Shown here: piece by piece, positions 23,316-35,000 of the stretch
How the letters are laid out: every line of letters starts with the position of its first letter
Numbering within the stretch: the stretch's first letter is position 1
Source of the DNA: Monocercomonoides exilis
Taxonomy: Eukaryota > Preaxostyla > Oxymonadida > Polymastigidae
Assembly (NCBI GenBank): GCA_001643675.2
Contig: LSRY02000016.1
Coordinates: 806,001-870,000 of the forward strand
Reading direction: 5' to 3'
DNA length: 64,000 bases
Notes under the pieces: generated by a model
What the model was told of the DNA's origin: nothing
The model's input: only the letters and a program-made list of their open reading frames with translations
Databases searched by the model: none
Position numbers and translations under genes: made by a program

Positions 23316-23407
23316 TTGCTATTACCTAATCTCCTCAGGGGAGGCACAAATCAGAGATGGAGGAGCTGGCCTTCCCATCTCCCCCCATCAGAGATTAGGT
23401 ATAGTAA
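23316..23407. other. GC-rich stem-loop of unknown nature
   Basis: A 92-base block, far more GC-rich than its surroundings, closed by a stem of about 17 bp (23316-23333 with 23391-23407; core TACCTAATCTC / GAGATTAGGTA). Two smaller possible hairpins lie inside: CTCC-TCAG-GGGAG, and AGATGGAGG paired with CCTTCCCATCT. It could be a structured RNA, a tiny foldback insertion or a SINE-like piece. No known RNA family is recognised, and no hammerhead core is present. Confidence 0.6.
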
Positions 23408-23621
23408 TTTGATGTTAATTTCTGACTTCTGACTTTTCCTTATATAATCAAAACTATTTATAAAATATGAAAAGTGGGAAGAAATAATTCATAATTAAAA
23501 TTTTTGTCCGGATAAAAAAAAATGTCCGGAAAAAAAAACCACCCTATAATTTTTTTCTGTGTGAAGCGATTTCGTTTGTAATCACAATCGGATAAAGTCA
23601 CAAAAAGTTGTGCAAAATACG

Positions 23622-23646
23622 ATGTGATAAAATTCGGATTAGACTG
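23622..23646 (-). repeat. Transposon-end-like 25-mer, right
   Basis: ATGTGATAAAATTCGG..GACTG. Together with about 30 bases before it (ACAAAAAGTTGTGCAAAA), it resembles 57640-57694, which points to a dispersed element family. Confidence 0.5.
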
Positions 23647-23949
23647 AACTTCTTTCGAAAAGAAATAAATTTATTCTTAAAAAATAAATTTTTTTCCAAT
23701 GAAAATATGTGAAAATTTTTATTTTGTTTTAAAAAAATTTTTCATTTTGAATTGTTTTTAGCGTATCAAAAGGAAAGAAAGAAAATGAGCCATAAAAGAA
23801 AAAGGATTTTTCCATCTGAGATCATTGCAATCAAATATCCTTTTAAAAAAAATATCGAATCAATTCATTTAAACTTTTCAAAATTTTAAACAAATTGCAT
23901 TAACTCAATATTTTTGTGAAAATAATAAAATATGATTTAAATTTCCTTT

Positions 23950-26900
23950 CTATGAAATCTTGCTCGTATCGTTTTTTCTTTTCATTTTTTGAATAAATGA
24001 AGAAAGCGAGAGAATAATTGCTTCTTTTTCGGTGTCTCTTTCCTTCCTTCTCCTCCAATTTTCTCTTGCTATCCACTCGCTCAGTTCAGCAAATGGAGAA
24101 GCATTGTTACGCCCATGCGCACACTCAAAGCAGCACTCGCAAGCTTTGAGATCATCCATCATTTCATCAAGCTGCTCAATGCTCAAAGGATCTCCAAACA
24201 TTACAGCTCCTCTGCATGCACGAGACGCTAATATCCTTCTGAATGGAGAAGGAATCATCGCGTCACAGCACCCGCAATCACGAAACTCATTTAAAGTCTG
24301 TAGAAAAGTGGAGGGCTGAACACAAACACCGAATATTGCTGGAACAGAATGAAGACGCCATTCAACTGTTTCTGATGTGGAAGCAAAATCTGCATCAAAT
24401 GAAAGGAAATTGATATCTGGATCTTTGTCAATGTTTTTGTGATCCACTCCTTTCACAAGTTCAAGATCAAACCAAACAGCATGAAAATAATCTCTGTGCT
24501 GCTGAATAAACACAGTGTCGTCTTCGCTCAGAAAAAGGGTTACAGGAGGAGAAAGCTGATGTGCTGAAAGAGACAAATCGTCCTTCAAACGAGAAATAGG
24601 CTGCACAGCAGACAAATAAGCTTCATGTGAAAGTCTTCCAAACGAGAATGAGCGAGGCGTTTCCAATTGAATTGATCTCAACTGCTTTTCTGTCTGCTCT
24701 TCAATGACTTTATCGCTGTCCAAATGATAATCCAGTTCAATGGTTTCGCTATTGTCTTTCTCGTTTTTAGTTTTATTCGAATTAAATTCGTTTTTCAGTC
24801 TCAGATTTTCATTTATTTCTTTCAATCGATTGGATATTTCGCTTTGCAAAATTCTTTCAAAATGCTCCAATCTAATCCTCTCTGAAACTGCATGCTGGTC
24901 AAACATTGTGAGAATTATGCGTTGTTGTGCATCCAACTCATCTTTGCTTTGCTTGTGCAATGCCGTTGCATCACAAGGAAGTTTCAATACGCTAACAACA
25001 AATCTGTTGCTTATTTGTCCTATCACAGTCGAGTGCGAAAGATGGGAGCGTACAAGGGAAAAAGCTGGAGGAATCCTCATTAAGGAGTTGTCAGATAGAA
25101 GGAATGGAAGCCTCTCAGGCTTCGTATGCGAGCTGCAACTGGTTTGTTGCTTATTATGCAAAGTTGTGGAGTCTAATGTTAGCCCCTCTTTCGAAATATG
25201 AGATGACATAGTTTCAGCAAATGGTGAAGTAAATGAAATCATTATTCCGCTTGAATTTTGAAAAGATCCCTTTGAAGCATCTGTTACAGTTGTTTCTTGC
25301 CTCTTTTGAGAATCTTTTTCGCTTTTCTGATCAAATGGCAAAGGTGCATCCTTAATAGATTCGTCATAACGAAAAGCAGCATTGCTTGATAAGGAAACTT
25401 TCATGTCTTCATTCAAAAAATCTTCAAAAGTTGTTTCATTGCAAGGAATCCGATCTTCTTTTGCACATTCGAACTCGAGTCTCTGAGAATGAACTGGAAA
25501 AACACGGACGTCATTCACTTCTTCGTGTTTGCAGCAATCAGAGTGCTTACACCTTTGAAAATGAACTGATTCTGAACCATCGCCTGCGTCGCTTTCATCC
25601 AGAAAACAGCACTGCGAGTCATCAGATCGCACAGAATGAGATGAAATTTCAGACCCCGTTGAAGTTCTTTGAAAACGTTTTATTTTCCTTTTTGTCTCAC
25701 TAAATTTTCTGTGTTTGGAAACACTACGATGACGATGACCATTGCAAGAATGACATTTATGGCAACGAACCGAACAGCATGAACGGCAAGAAGAACTGGA
25801 AGTATTTGAAAAAGAGGAAGAATTAGAAGAACATTCGGAACAAACTGATTCAGAATTGTCGGAATCTGCACTTTCCGATGAACGGTGGTGATTATGACTT
25901 CTACTGCAATGATAGTGATGGTGATGCAATTTCCGATGGTTATGTTTTGAATGTGATCGGAAATGTGTTGAATTGTCTCGTTCCTCCCTTAATCTTTTCG
26001 TGTGATGCGATGTTAAATGTAGCTTCCTCTGTTCTTGCTGTTGGGGTTCTTTTCTTTTTTCGTCTTCTTTCTCCTCTTTTTCAATCATTCTGATCTGATT
26101 CTTCAGTTCTTCTCGTTCATGTTTTCTTTTCTTTATGCATTCCTCTGTTTGGCTTTGGCTTTGACTCAACACTTCATCAACCTGCTTGTCAAAAAGGCTG
26201 TTTTCGAATTTGAAACGAGACGCATTTTGCTTGGAAGTCATCAGAGCATCTTCGGTTTTGAATGCTTCGTGCGTCTTTTCAATGGGAAGGAGCGGAACAT
26301 TCGACGATGAGGCCATTTCTCTCAAGCGCCTGCTTTCTTCTTTGTGCAGAATTTCGTCTATTGAACGCTGAACAGAATTCACAAATGGATCGGGCTTCAT
26401 TGATGTAATGTCATCAAAAGATGACTTTGTTGGAAAAACAAACGGAGATGAATTGCTTGAGTGAAACACATCATTTGATGAAGAAAAGAATGCAGGCGCT
26501 GTACGAGGAGAAAATGAATGATGTGATAAATTGCCAGTTTGCCTTTCAAACGAATGATAAGCGCTTTTTTGGAATGGAAAAGAAGAAAATGAAGCATTGT
26601 GAACTGGAGTTGTTTTACGCAAAGTGTTCGAAAATGGAAAACCTTCTATTTGCTTTATTCCCTTGTTAAGGTCAAATCCAAAGCTGTCAAATTTGTGATG
26701 ATCATCAGCAAATGACAGAACAGGAATGTGCTTTCCAATAGGAATTGTGAATGGATGTGGTGTGTTGTGAATATGTGAAGTGTGATGATGTGATGTTGAC
26801 TTGTAATCTTCAGAGGGAAGTAATATGTGAGATGGGCTGCTCGGAGAATGAGAAAGTGAATTCGAACGCGAATGTGAATGTGAATGTGAATGTGAATGTG

Positions 26901-28803
26901 AATGTGAATGTGAATGATCGAGATGGGTCTTGCTTAAAAATGTTTGACTCATAAATATGGGACTTAGTTCATCTTTTTCTTTCGATATAGGACTATATTG
27001 CGACAATGGAGAAGAAAACGGTGATATATCCATTGGGATTATATCTGATGATGATGGATGACTAAGCAATGAAGGAGTGTGTTCTTTAACTTCTTCCAGT
27101 TGCTTGCCTATTTCCATAAAACAGTTTTTGATGTCTTCATCATCAAAACTGGATAAAGAAACATCACGTTTTTTATTCACCGAATCCTTAATTGCATTGT
27201 CAAGAGGAAAAGAACAAGAGTTCTTTTCAATTGAATTGTAATTTAGTGCTTGTGGTTGTTCCATGCTTTTCTGTTCTTTTATATAAGTTTCTGCTTGCTG
27301 TAGCCTCCGTTCCATCTTTAATCTCATTCGTTCAAAATGAGTCATTCGAAAATTTTTGTCTGGAGTTGATTTTGAAGAAGAAGAAGAAGAAGAGGACGAA
27401 GAAGAGCGTAGAAAAATCTGTTCGTCCATTGATTGACCATCTTCGCTGGGTTGCTGAGATAAACGTTTATCTTCAGATTGACGTTTTATTGAATGTTCTG
27501 GTGTTTGAATAACGTCTAACGAATGCTTTTGAGATTCCATTTGTTTTTCTTGTAAGTAGTTTTCTTTCGCTTTAACATTGGCGAGAATGGCAGAAATGAT
27601 AGCATTCCACTCAGTCTTTCCAATGACCGCACTATAAGAGTCTCTTTCGAATAAAAATGAAACATAAGCAGGCGATACTTCTATTCTAATAACAAAAAAA
27701 GGATAAAATTTGTTCGATTCGCTGCTGCGAAGCTGCTTCACTGATTGAGACAATATTTGTAATGATTGCTGATGTGTTGATGAAGGTGATGACTGATAAG
27801 ATAAGCATCGGTTTAGCTCTTGGTGCAAAGGGGACTGCTTCACTAATCTTCCATTTATAAATAAAAATTGAATGCTTTTTGTTTTGTTTCCGAAATGTGG
27901 TAGAGATATAAGTCCATTCGCAGAAAATTTAAAAGCAAGTGATTCGTTGCTAAGAATCTGAAGAGAAGAAGATGAAAAAGATCGAGATGGCCCATGAATG
28001 GAAAAATGAGTAAGTTGTTTTGCTCTCTCCTTTCCGAACAGAAAAGAAAACATTTCAACATCTGATTTCTCTCCAGGTGTGCAAAAAGTCATCGGATCAT
28101 CAACTGGCGAAATGGCTTTAAAAGAAAAACGAATTTGCGGCAAAAATATCCACAAGCAACGCACCAAACCCAGTAGAAGTCCTCCCCATTTTTTTCCAGC
28201 CTTTCCTCCGTTATCAGATTGTTCGTCAAAAAGATACCTTCGTCTAACTGGCTGGTTTGAAAATAACCCAAGAACTTGAACACGGGCCCAAGACTCTCCA
28301 TATTGCCCACGATTGTAAAATAGAGGAGAAGGAGGTTTTACACATCCAGATGCAAAGCCACAATATTGTTCCTTTCCTTCTTTAAAAATTTTAACATACG
28401 GTTCGTCTTCAAATACAACTTTGCTTTCAACTTGGAGGCAAGATACATCTGCAATTGAAGCAAGAGCTTCACCACGAAAACCGAAAAAAGAGGAAGAATA
28501 CAAATCATCATAAGATGAAATTCGAGATGTGGAATGATGCTTTCCACACAAAGGAAAATCATCCGGGGAAATACCATTTCCATTGTCTGTAACTGACAAA
28601 TTCATAGTTGACATGTCAAAAGCAACATCAATCCTCGTAGCTCCAGAATCAAGAGAATTTAAAATCAATTCGTAAAGAACATGAAGTGGAGATGAAATGA
28701 CCGAAGACGAATGAATTGCCTTGCTACAATCTTTAGATAGAACATGTATAGTTCGTCCGAAATTTGTATTCGAGGAAAATCCTTGGTTTGAGTCGGAATT
28801 CAT
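23950..28803 (-). CDS. MLH3: MLH3-type MutL homologue, giant
   Basis: This MutL-family mismatch-repair and meiotic-recombination ATPase/endonuclease normally pairs with MLH1 in the nucleus. It has 1,617 residues and no intron. The start at 28803 (M-N-S-D-S) is chosen because homology begins just after it; an earlier in-frame Met adds an unlikely hydrophobic stretch. ATPase motifs are present: E45-L-I-L-N49, D73-N-G-N-G77 and G108-F-R-G-E-A-L114. The endonuclease metal motif D1302-Q-H-A-x2-E1308-x4-E1313 is intact, followed by A-C-R-G-A-V-M-F-G-D and C-A-H-G-R near 1558, which resembles MLH3 rather than PMS1/2 or MLH1. Between about 440 and 1260 lies a Ser/His-rich disordered linker with a His-Ser repeat and H/R/C-rich clusters. 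The overall length exceeds the roughly 1,450 residues of animal MLH3. It lies downstream of the myotubularin-like gene on the same strand. Confidence 0.88.
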   Translation of the reverse strand: MNSDSNQGFSSNTNFGRTIHVLSKDCSKAIHSSSVISSPLHVLYELILNSLDSGATRIDVAFDMSTMNLSVTDNGNGISPDDFPLCGKHHSTSRISSYDDLYSSSFFGFRGEALASIADVSCLQVESKVVFEDEPYVKIFKEGKEQYCGFASGCVKPPSPLFYNRGQYGESWARVQVLGLFSNQPVRRRYLFDEQSDNGGKAGKKWGGLLLGLVRCLWIFLPQIRFSFKAISPVDDPMTFCTPGEKSDVEMFSFLFGKERAKQLTHFSIHGPSRSFSSSSLQILSNESLAFKFSANGLISLPHFGNKTKSIQFLFINGRLVKQSPLHQELNRCLSYQSSPSSTHQQSLQILSQSVKQLRSSESNKFYPFFVIRIEVSPAYVSFLFERDSYSAVIGKTEWNAIISAILANVKAKENYLQEKQMESQKHSLDVIQTPEHSIKRQSEDKRLSQQPSEDGQSMDEQIFLRSSSSSSSSSSSKSTPDKNFRMTHFERMRLKMERRLQQAETYIKEQKSMEQPQALNYNSIEKNSCSFPLDNAIKDSVNKKRDVSLSSFDDEDIKNCFMEIGKQLEEVKEHTPSLLSHPSSSDIIPMDISPFSSPLSQYSPISKEKDELSPIFMSQTFLSKTHLDHSHSHSHSHSHSHSHSRSNSLSHSPSSPSHILLPSEDYKSTSHHHTSHIHNTPHPFTIPIGKHIPVLSFADDHHKFDSFGFDLNKGIKQIEGFPFSNTLRKTTPVHNASFSSFPFQKSAYHSFERQTGNLSHHSFSPRTAPAFFSSSNDVFHSSNSSPFVFPTKSSFDDITSMKPDPFVNSVQRSIDEILHKEESRRLREMASSSNVPLLPIEKTHEAFKTEDALMTSKQNASRFKFENSLFDKQVDEVLSQSQSQTEECIKKRKHEREELKNQIRMIEKEEKEDEKRKEPQQQEQRKLHLTSHHTKRLREERDNSTHFRSHSKHNHRKLHHHHYHCSRSHNHHRSSESADSDNSESVCSECSSNSSSFSNTSSSSCRSCCSVRCHKCHSCNGHRHRSVSKHRKFSETKRKIKRFQRTSTGSEISSHSVRSDDSQCCFLDESDAGDGSESVHFQRCKHSDCCKHEEVNDVRVFPVHSQRLEFECAKEDRIPCNETTFEDFLNEDMKVSLSSNAAFRYDESIKDAPLPFDQKSEKDSQKRQETTVTDASKGSFQNSSGIMISFTSPFAETMSSHISKEGLTLDSTTLHNKQQTSCSSHTKPERLPFLLSDNSLMRIPPAFSLVRSHLSHSTVIGQISNRFVVSVLKLPCDATALHKQSKDELDAQQRIILTMFDQHAVSERIRLEHFERILQSEISNRLKEINENLRLKNEFNSNKTKNEKDNSETIELDYHLDSDKVIEEQTEKQLRSIQLETPRSFSFGRLSHEAYLSAVQPISRLKDDLSLSAHQLSPPVTLFLSEDDTVFIQQHRDYFHAVWFDLELVKGVDHKNIDKDPDINFLSFDADFASTSETVEWRLHSVPAIFGVCVQPSTFLQTLNEFRDCGCCDAMIPSPFRRILASRACRGAVMFGDPLSIEQLDEMMDDLKACECCFECAHGRNNASPFAELSEWIARENWRRRKERDTEKEAIILSLSSFIQKMKRKNDTSKIS
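26870..26915. repeat. Hexanucleotide array (GAATGT)n
   Basis: Nearly eight copies of a 6-bp unit. Read on the minus strand they encode an alternating His-Ser run within the MLH3 linker. Confidence 0.95.
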
Positions 28804-29026
28804 GGAAAAGCCATTGTGCCGGTATAGAATTAAAATTATTATATAAAAGATCTCATTGTGAAATGTAATTTTTTGAAAAAAAGAAAGAAAGAAAATTAAA
28901 TGAAAAAATATATAACTGAGAAATACAACATCAACATACATAATTATAAACTGTATTTATAACAACAAAGTTGAAAACGAAAACGCAAAAAGAAAAAAAA
29001 AAAATACTCTGAAATATCACAATTGA

Positions 29027-32000
29027 TTATAACATATCATTAACAATTGTTTTGTAATCTCCATTAATACTTTCTGAGCTACCTTCACTCGCACTATTAT
29101 CAATATTATCTCCACACTCTGCATCAATATTGCATTCACCATCGACACTGACCTGCACAAGCCTGCTTCCAGGCAGAGGCGCCTGATACACCTGCGCCAC
29201 TCCCAAAGGTGTTGTTGATCTTTCCACAATTTGATCAGGTGAAAATTCTATTTCTTCTGTCGCATCGCTCTCTTCATTCAAAACAGGCTGCCGTGTTCTT
29301 GTGCGGTGTCTGTGATGATGTTGATGCTGATGTCTTCTGAAGTGGGCTGAGCGTGTGTGCTTCGGAGCCTGCTGCACTTTGGTTGAATGGTAGCTTTCGG
29401 AGACAGAACGAGGAGGAGGCGGGAAAGGGGGTGTGGGTGGAGTGGCAATAGAGCCAGAATTGGAATGAGAGTGGGAATTAGAGTTAGAACTGGAAATTGG
29501 ATTGGATATTAGGAAAGAGCCAGAACGAGAGCCAGAACCAGAACCTGAGACAGAGCCTGAGACAGAGCCTGAGACAGAGCCTGAGACAGAGCCTGAGACA
29601 GAGCCTGAGACAGAGCCAGAGCGAGAAGAAGAGCGAGAAGAAGGAGCATTGGATGACAAAGTGATGGAAGAAGAGCGAGAGGAAGAAGAAGATGATGATG
29701 ATGAAGTGCTTTGTGCAGAAATTGAAGCGGACGATGAAAGAGAAGGAGATTTCACAGGGGAAGGGCGGAAGGGAAGAGGAGGAGTGGGAGAAGGAGAGGC
29801 TGGGTGTGAAGGAGAAGCAGGGCGGATGAGAGGAATCCATTGGCTGGCAGGGAATGAGGCAGAGGGAAAGATGGAAGGAGAGCGGGAGAGAGAGAAAGAA
29901 GAGGAGGAGGAGGAAGAAGAAGAGGAAGAAGAAGAGGAAGAAGAAGACAGAGAAGGGAAAGAAGATAGAGAAGCTGGGGGAGGTGGCGAGGCAGCCGAAG
30001 TGTTGAGAGAGGCCTGGAGGGACGAGGAAGAAAAAGAAGAGATGGAGAACGGCTGGGCAGAGGAAGACGGGGTGAGCAGGCCAGACGAAAGAGGAGCTGA
30101 GTCCAGGGGGATTTCAGTGGCAAGCGAAGAGAAAGTGTCCAGTTTGCATTCAAAAGGGAAGTAAACTGACCAGACATGGAAGGACTCGAATTCAGGGAAG
30201 TATGCGTCCTCCAGGGGCTGGTAAGAGGTGTTGGTGTATTTGTCCCTGTGCAGCATGATGTGGATCCACACAGACTGCGTCTGGTTGGCGAGGTCGTTGC
30301 GGATGCGCTCTTTGAAGCAGTCGCAAAAGAAAGTGCCAAACAAACACGAAGTCAGATGCTTCGCGAGAAAACGGAGCATTTTGTCGTTGAACTGGAACAA
30401 GTCGGGGCTTTTGTGCAGAATCTGATGGACACAGTCCAGAAACTGCAGGAACACGGGTGACATCTGCTCCACATCATATCCACTGCTTCCACTACCACTT
30501 CCACTGCTACTTCCTCCCTTTTCGCTTCCTCCACTTCCTCCTCCTCCTCCACCTCCTCCTCTTTCCCCACCACCACTACCATTATTACTGTTACTATTGC
30601 CATTGCTACCATTACCACTGTTATTACCACAACTGCTATTACTATTGCTCCCACTCCCTTGTCCCGACTGCTGAAACGCCGATGCAAACGGCAGCGAATC
30701 CAACACAGACTCAGAAGGGTATATTGCCTGCCTCTTAACTGGATACGACCCTGTGCGTGTGGCAAAGCGGTGTCCGAACTGCACCCAGTCTTTCTCCACA
30801 AGTGTGATAAACCCAACAAGCGTGCGATAAAAGGGCTCCAAAAACAGAGCAGCCAATGAACACAAGCAAGGCGTGCGGTCCCAGCCGTCGGAGCAATGCA
30901 CAAGCACGTTCCGTTCACTCAGCACGGCCTGCGCAATTGCCTGCGAGCACTCCAGCAGCTGCAGCACATGCGAATTCCACTGGCTGCTCCGCACAAGCGC
31001 GATGAACTTGTCGTTCGTGAGCCCTTCCTCCACACCCACCCGGCACGCCTCTGTCAGCTTCCACAGGCTCTTCCTCATTGTGTGGATGTTGCCTATCCCC
31101 AGAAACTCTACAGACGCAAAGTCCAGCGCCTTCTCGTCTTCCGACCCGCCTTTCTTGAAGCGGTTGCCCAGTGCTGCTATTTTGCTTCGTGCGTCGACGA
31201 TGTGCAGAGGGAGAGGAGGAGGAGAGGAAGAGGAAGAGGAGGTGGAGGAGCTGTGGAAAGAGGATGTGGTGTGAGGGGAAGGAGAGCGGGAAGCCATGGG
31301 GGAGATTGGGAGCGGAGCTGGGGGAGAAGAAGGGAGAGGAGGGGAGAGGAGAGGAGAAGGGCGGTGTTGGATGTGGATTGGAGAGACAAGAGCAGAGGAA
31401 GTGTGGAAGGTGATGCCGGAGGGGAGAGAAAGAGGAGCAGGAGGAGAGATGCGGGAGAGGTGAGAGGGATGAGAGGGATGGGATGAAAGGGTTGAATGAG
31501 ATGAAGAGGAATCAGAAAAGAGAGGGGAACGAGACTGTTGAGAAGAAGAGGAAGAAGAAGAAGATGATGATGATAATGATAATGATGAAGGTTTAGCTAA
31601 TGCAGTTGTAGAAGCTGACAGATGTGGAGAAGGGTCAGAAATGACAGTGAATGGAGAGGAATAAAGTGACGTGTGAAGAGAAAGTGTCAAAAGGGAGCCT
31701 TCAGAAGCTGAAGAAGAAAGGTTCTTTGGCAGTTCTTCTTCTGTCAAGTTGGTGATTTGTGGCTGAGTGTTGCCTGGTGAATTGTCCAGAGGTAGCTGAG
31801 GAGGAGAGGCAGAGGGAGAAAGAGAAGGGCGGATGGGAAGAGGAGCAGAGGGCTTGAGAAGAGAGGTTGGATGATGTTGATTGGATTTCTCTTTATTTTG
31901 TTGAGTTTGCTGTTGATTTTGTTGGTTTTGTTGATTTTGTTGTTGTTTTGTATTGATTGCTGAGTCATCTTCAGTGTCTGAACATTGAAGAGTTTGAAAC

Positions 32001-35000
32001 GTGGGGGAAGCAGATGAGTTGTTAGAGCGGAGGGAGAAGCGAAGAGGAGGAAGAGGTGGAGGAAGAGGAGGGGGAAGAGGAGGAGGAATAGAAAATGGGG
32101 TGTTTGGTTTGTCTTCGTTGTTGGTTGTGGCAAGATTGCAGAAGACGGATGATGTGGAGGATTGGGGAGGGGAGTGTTTGAAGAGAAGAGAGGAAGAAGA
32201 AGAAGATGAAGAAGAAGAGGAAGAAATAGAAGAAGATGATGATGATGATGATTGTGAAATAGAAAAAATTGAAGAAGAAGAAGAGGATGAGGATGAGGAA
32301 GAAGAAGAAGAAGAAGAAGAAGAAGGAACAGTCATCTTCAACCCAGAAAAGGAAGAAGTGAATGAAAAATCAGGTGAATTTCCAGATGAATGAAGAGTGA
32401 ACTCAGGGATGGGTGCTTTGTGCATAGAGACGACGGCAGAGGAAGAGCGTGTGAGAGGAGAGGCAAGTGGAATAGGAGAAGAAAGAGGGCGAGAGGAAGA
32501 AGAGGAGGAGGAGGAAGAAGAATGAGAAGAAGAAGAGGAAGATGATGATGATGATGATTTATTATTTGAATTATAAGGAAAAGAAGAAGAAGAAGAAGAA
32601 TATTTCGATGTCGACAAATAAGTTGTGCTCAATGAATGATCTGAGGGAGGAGGAGGTTGAGGTCTGCTGTGGGTGAAAAGAGGAGGAGAAGCAGAAGAGG
32701 AATGGAAGGTAGCAGAGAGAAGAGGAGGAGGGGAAAGCTCATATGAAGCAGAAGGGGAAGCAGGCAAAGGATCAGAAATTGAATGAGATGAAGGAGAATA
32801 AGAGGAAGAAGGAGAAGAAGGAGAAGGAGATGAAGGAGATGAAGGAACAACAAGAGAAAAGCCGTTGGTGAAAGAGGAAGAAGAAGAAGATGTGGAAGAA
32901 GAAGAAGGAAGGGAAAGATGTTCAGCAGTTGTGAAGATATCATCAGGATGCTTCATTGAAATGAGATCAGAAGTAGCAGGAGCAGATGAAGAAGAAGAAA
33001 AGGGGGAAGAAGAAGAAGATGATGATGATGATGTTTGAATTGATGTTAATGTAAATGAAGTGGGAGGAGAAGAAGAAGAAGGCAATGATGATGATGATGA
33101 TGATGAATTTGAAGAAGAAGAAGAAGAAGACTGCAAGAAAAGCGACGGGAAATCGCCACAGCTTGAAGAGAATCTTCCATGTGTGCATTTTCCATCAGGC
33201 GAATAAGGAGCAAGCGTTGTTGTGAAAACTACATCATTTTCGCTGGAGACGGTTGATTTGAAAGAAGAGGAGAATTCTGAAGAGGAAGGGAGGTTGACAT
33301 CAGAAGCAGACGCTTCTGAGCCGAAGGAGCGGAGGGAAGAAAGAGAATGGAGGGAATTGAAGGTGCATGTTCCACTGATGCTGCCTCTACTGCTTTTATC
33401 GTGATCTTTGTCTTTATCTCTTTCTTTTTCTCTTTCTCTTTCTTTTTCCTTTTCTCTGTCATTGTTTTTATCTTTATCGTTTTCTCCCTCTTTTATGCTA
33501 TCTTTATTAATTTGCTGATAAAAAGGCAAATGCTGTTCCTGTTCTTGACTTCTATCTTTTTCTATTTCTCTTCCAATATCTCCATTGTCATCAGCATCAC
33601 TTTCTTTCTCTCTTGCTTCTGAATTCTTTCTGTTTGAAGATAAGTTATCATTCATATTTGTGTCAATGACTTCTTCTTTGGTTGAAGAAGAAGAAGAATA
33701 TGAAGAAGAAGAAGAAGAATATGATGAAGATGATGTTGTGGATGATGATGCACGTGAACTTCGTCGTGAGTGATCAGAAGAATTGTATATTGAAGAAGAG
33801 GCAGAAGGCGAATACTCAACACTCCAGTACAATTGCTCAGCTTCATTGCTTGCTCCTTTTTCTTCCTCTTCTTCCTCTTCTTCATTGTACTTTTCTTCAT
33901 TCGCACTTTCTTCTTCTTCTTCTTCTTCTCCATCTTCTCTTTTCTCTTTCTTCAGCTTCGATCCCAAATGTGAAGGAAAATTTTCTTTCTTTGAACGAGA
34001 TTGCACTTCTTTCTTGCTGAGGCTGAATGAAAAACGCGAAGGCGGAGGTTTTGGTGAAGGAGCAGGAGACGGATGCGGAGAAACATTTTCCGGCTCCTCC
34101 TTGTTTTGGTCAAATGTTAATGGGCCTCGGAGAAATTCGGAGAAATTTTCGAGGGATGGAGGAGGGAGCGGAGGTGTTTTGTGCTCAACTGGTGAAAGAG
34201 GAGAAGCAGAAAATGAAGAAGAAGAAGAAGAAGAAGAAAGCGCAGGAGAAGACGAAGGAGAAGACTGTGGTGATCCCCCAGGCACAATCACCGCATAATC
34301 CTCTTCTCTTCCCCACACTGTGTGCTCATCTGTATTCTCGAGCGTCTCCTCATCTTTTGACTGAAATTGCGTTCCCTTCGCCTTTTCCCTCTGAATGTCT
34401 GTTGCATCATCAGTCCAAGCCGTCAGCCTTGTTGCTTCTTCGATCTTCTTCGCCTTCTCCTTCTGCGCATCGCTGTGAATTGCGCTGCTTTCGAGTGCCT
34501 TGAGCAGTGTTTCTGATATCCCCTCTGTTTTGATTCTCTCCATGTTCATCTCCCCCGAAGACTGCTGCTGCTGGTTCTGCTGCACCGCTGCCAGCATCTC
34601 CTTGATGACAGCCTCGCACCGCGCCTCAAACAGCGCCGTGTCGCTTTCTGTGTCCCTCCGCACTGCTTCCCCCACCGCCCCTGCAATTGCCCTCAAAAGC
34701 ATCTCGTCGATGGCGTTGCGGATGGACATCAAGCCAGACATTGGTTGAGACGAGCGGCAGATGGCGTGCCCGTTCGTGTGGAGGTATGTCAGCACAGGAA
34801 GCCGCCCGCTGCTGCGAAATGTGGCAGCGTCGCGCAGCTCTCCGTCGCTGACCACTGCAGGCACACACAGCAGCGGCGGGTACGTCTCACACACTTCAAA
34901 GTGGCTGTTGGCCTTGCTGATGCGCCACCCGCTCAGGAACGAGCTGCTCCGCGTGCTTGTCGGCGAGGACGGCGGCTGGGCCTGCAGAGGGGGAGAGTGT

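Larger units (their letters stand above)
21268..23544 (-). mobile_element. pogo-like transposon, copy 2, degraded
   Basis: This 2,277-bp element has 23-bp inverted ends (GGGTGATTTTTTTATCCGG at 21268; two mismatches to the right end) and TA on both sides (21266-21267 and 23545-23546). Inside, on the minus strand, is a broken pogo/Tigger-like transposase with N-terminus near 22.85 kb and charged C-terminal tail at 21366-21560. Between the transposase and the right end lie a nested 239-bp hairpin MITE and a GC-rich stem-loop, so the right side has collected later insertions. Confidence 0.8.

Noticed and set aside
29502-34500. Long plus-strand ORFs rich in Glu, Leu or Ser opposite the myotubularin-like gene
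   Set aside because: They are antisense shadows of Ser-codon runs in the real gene and have no domain signal.
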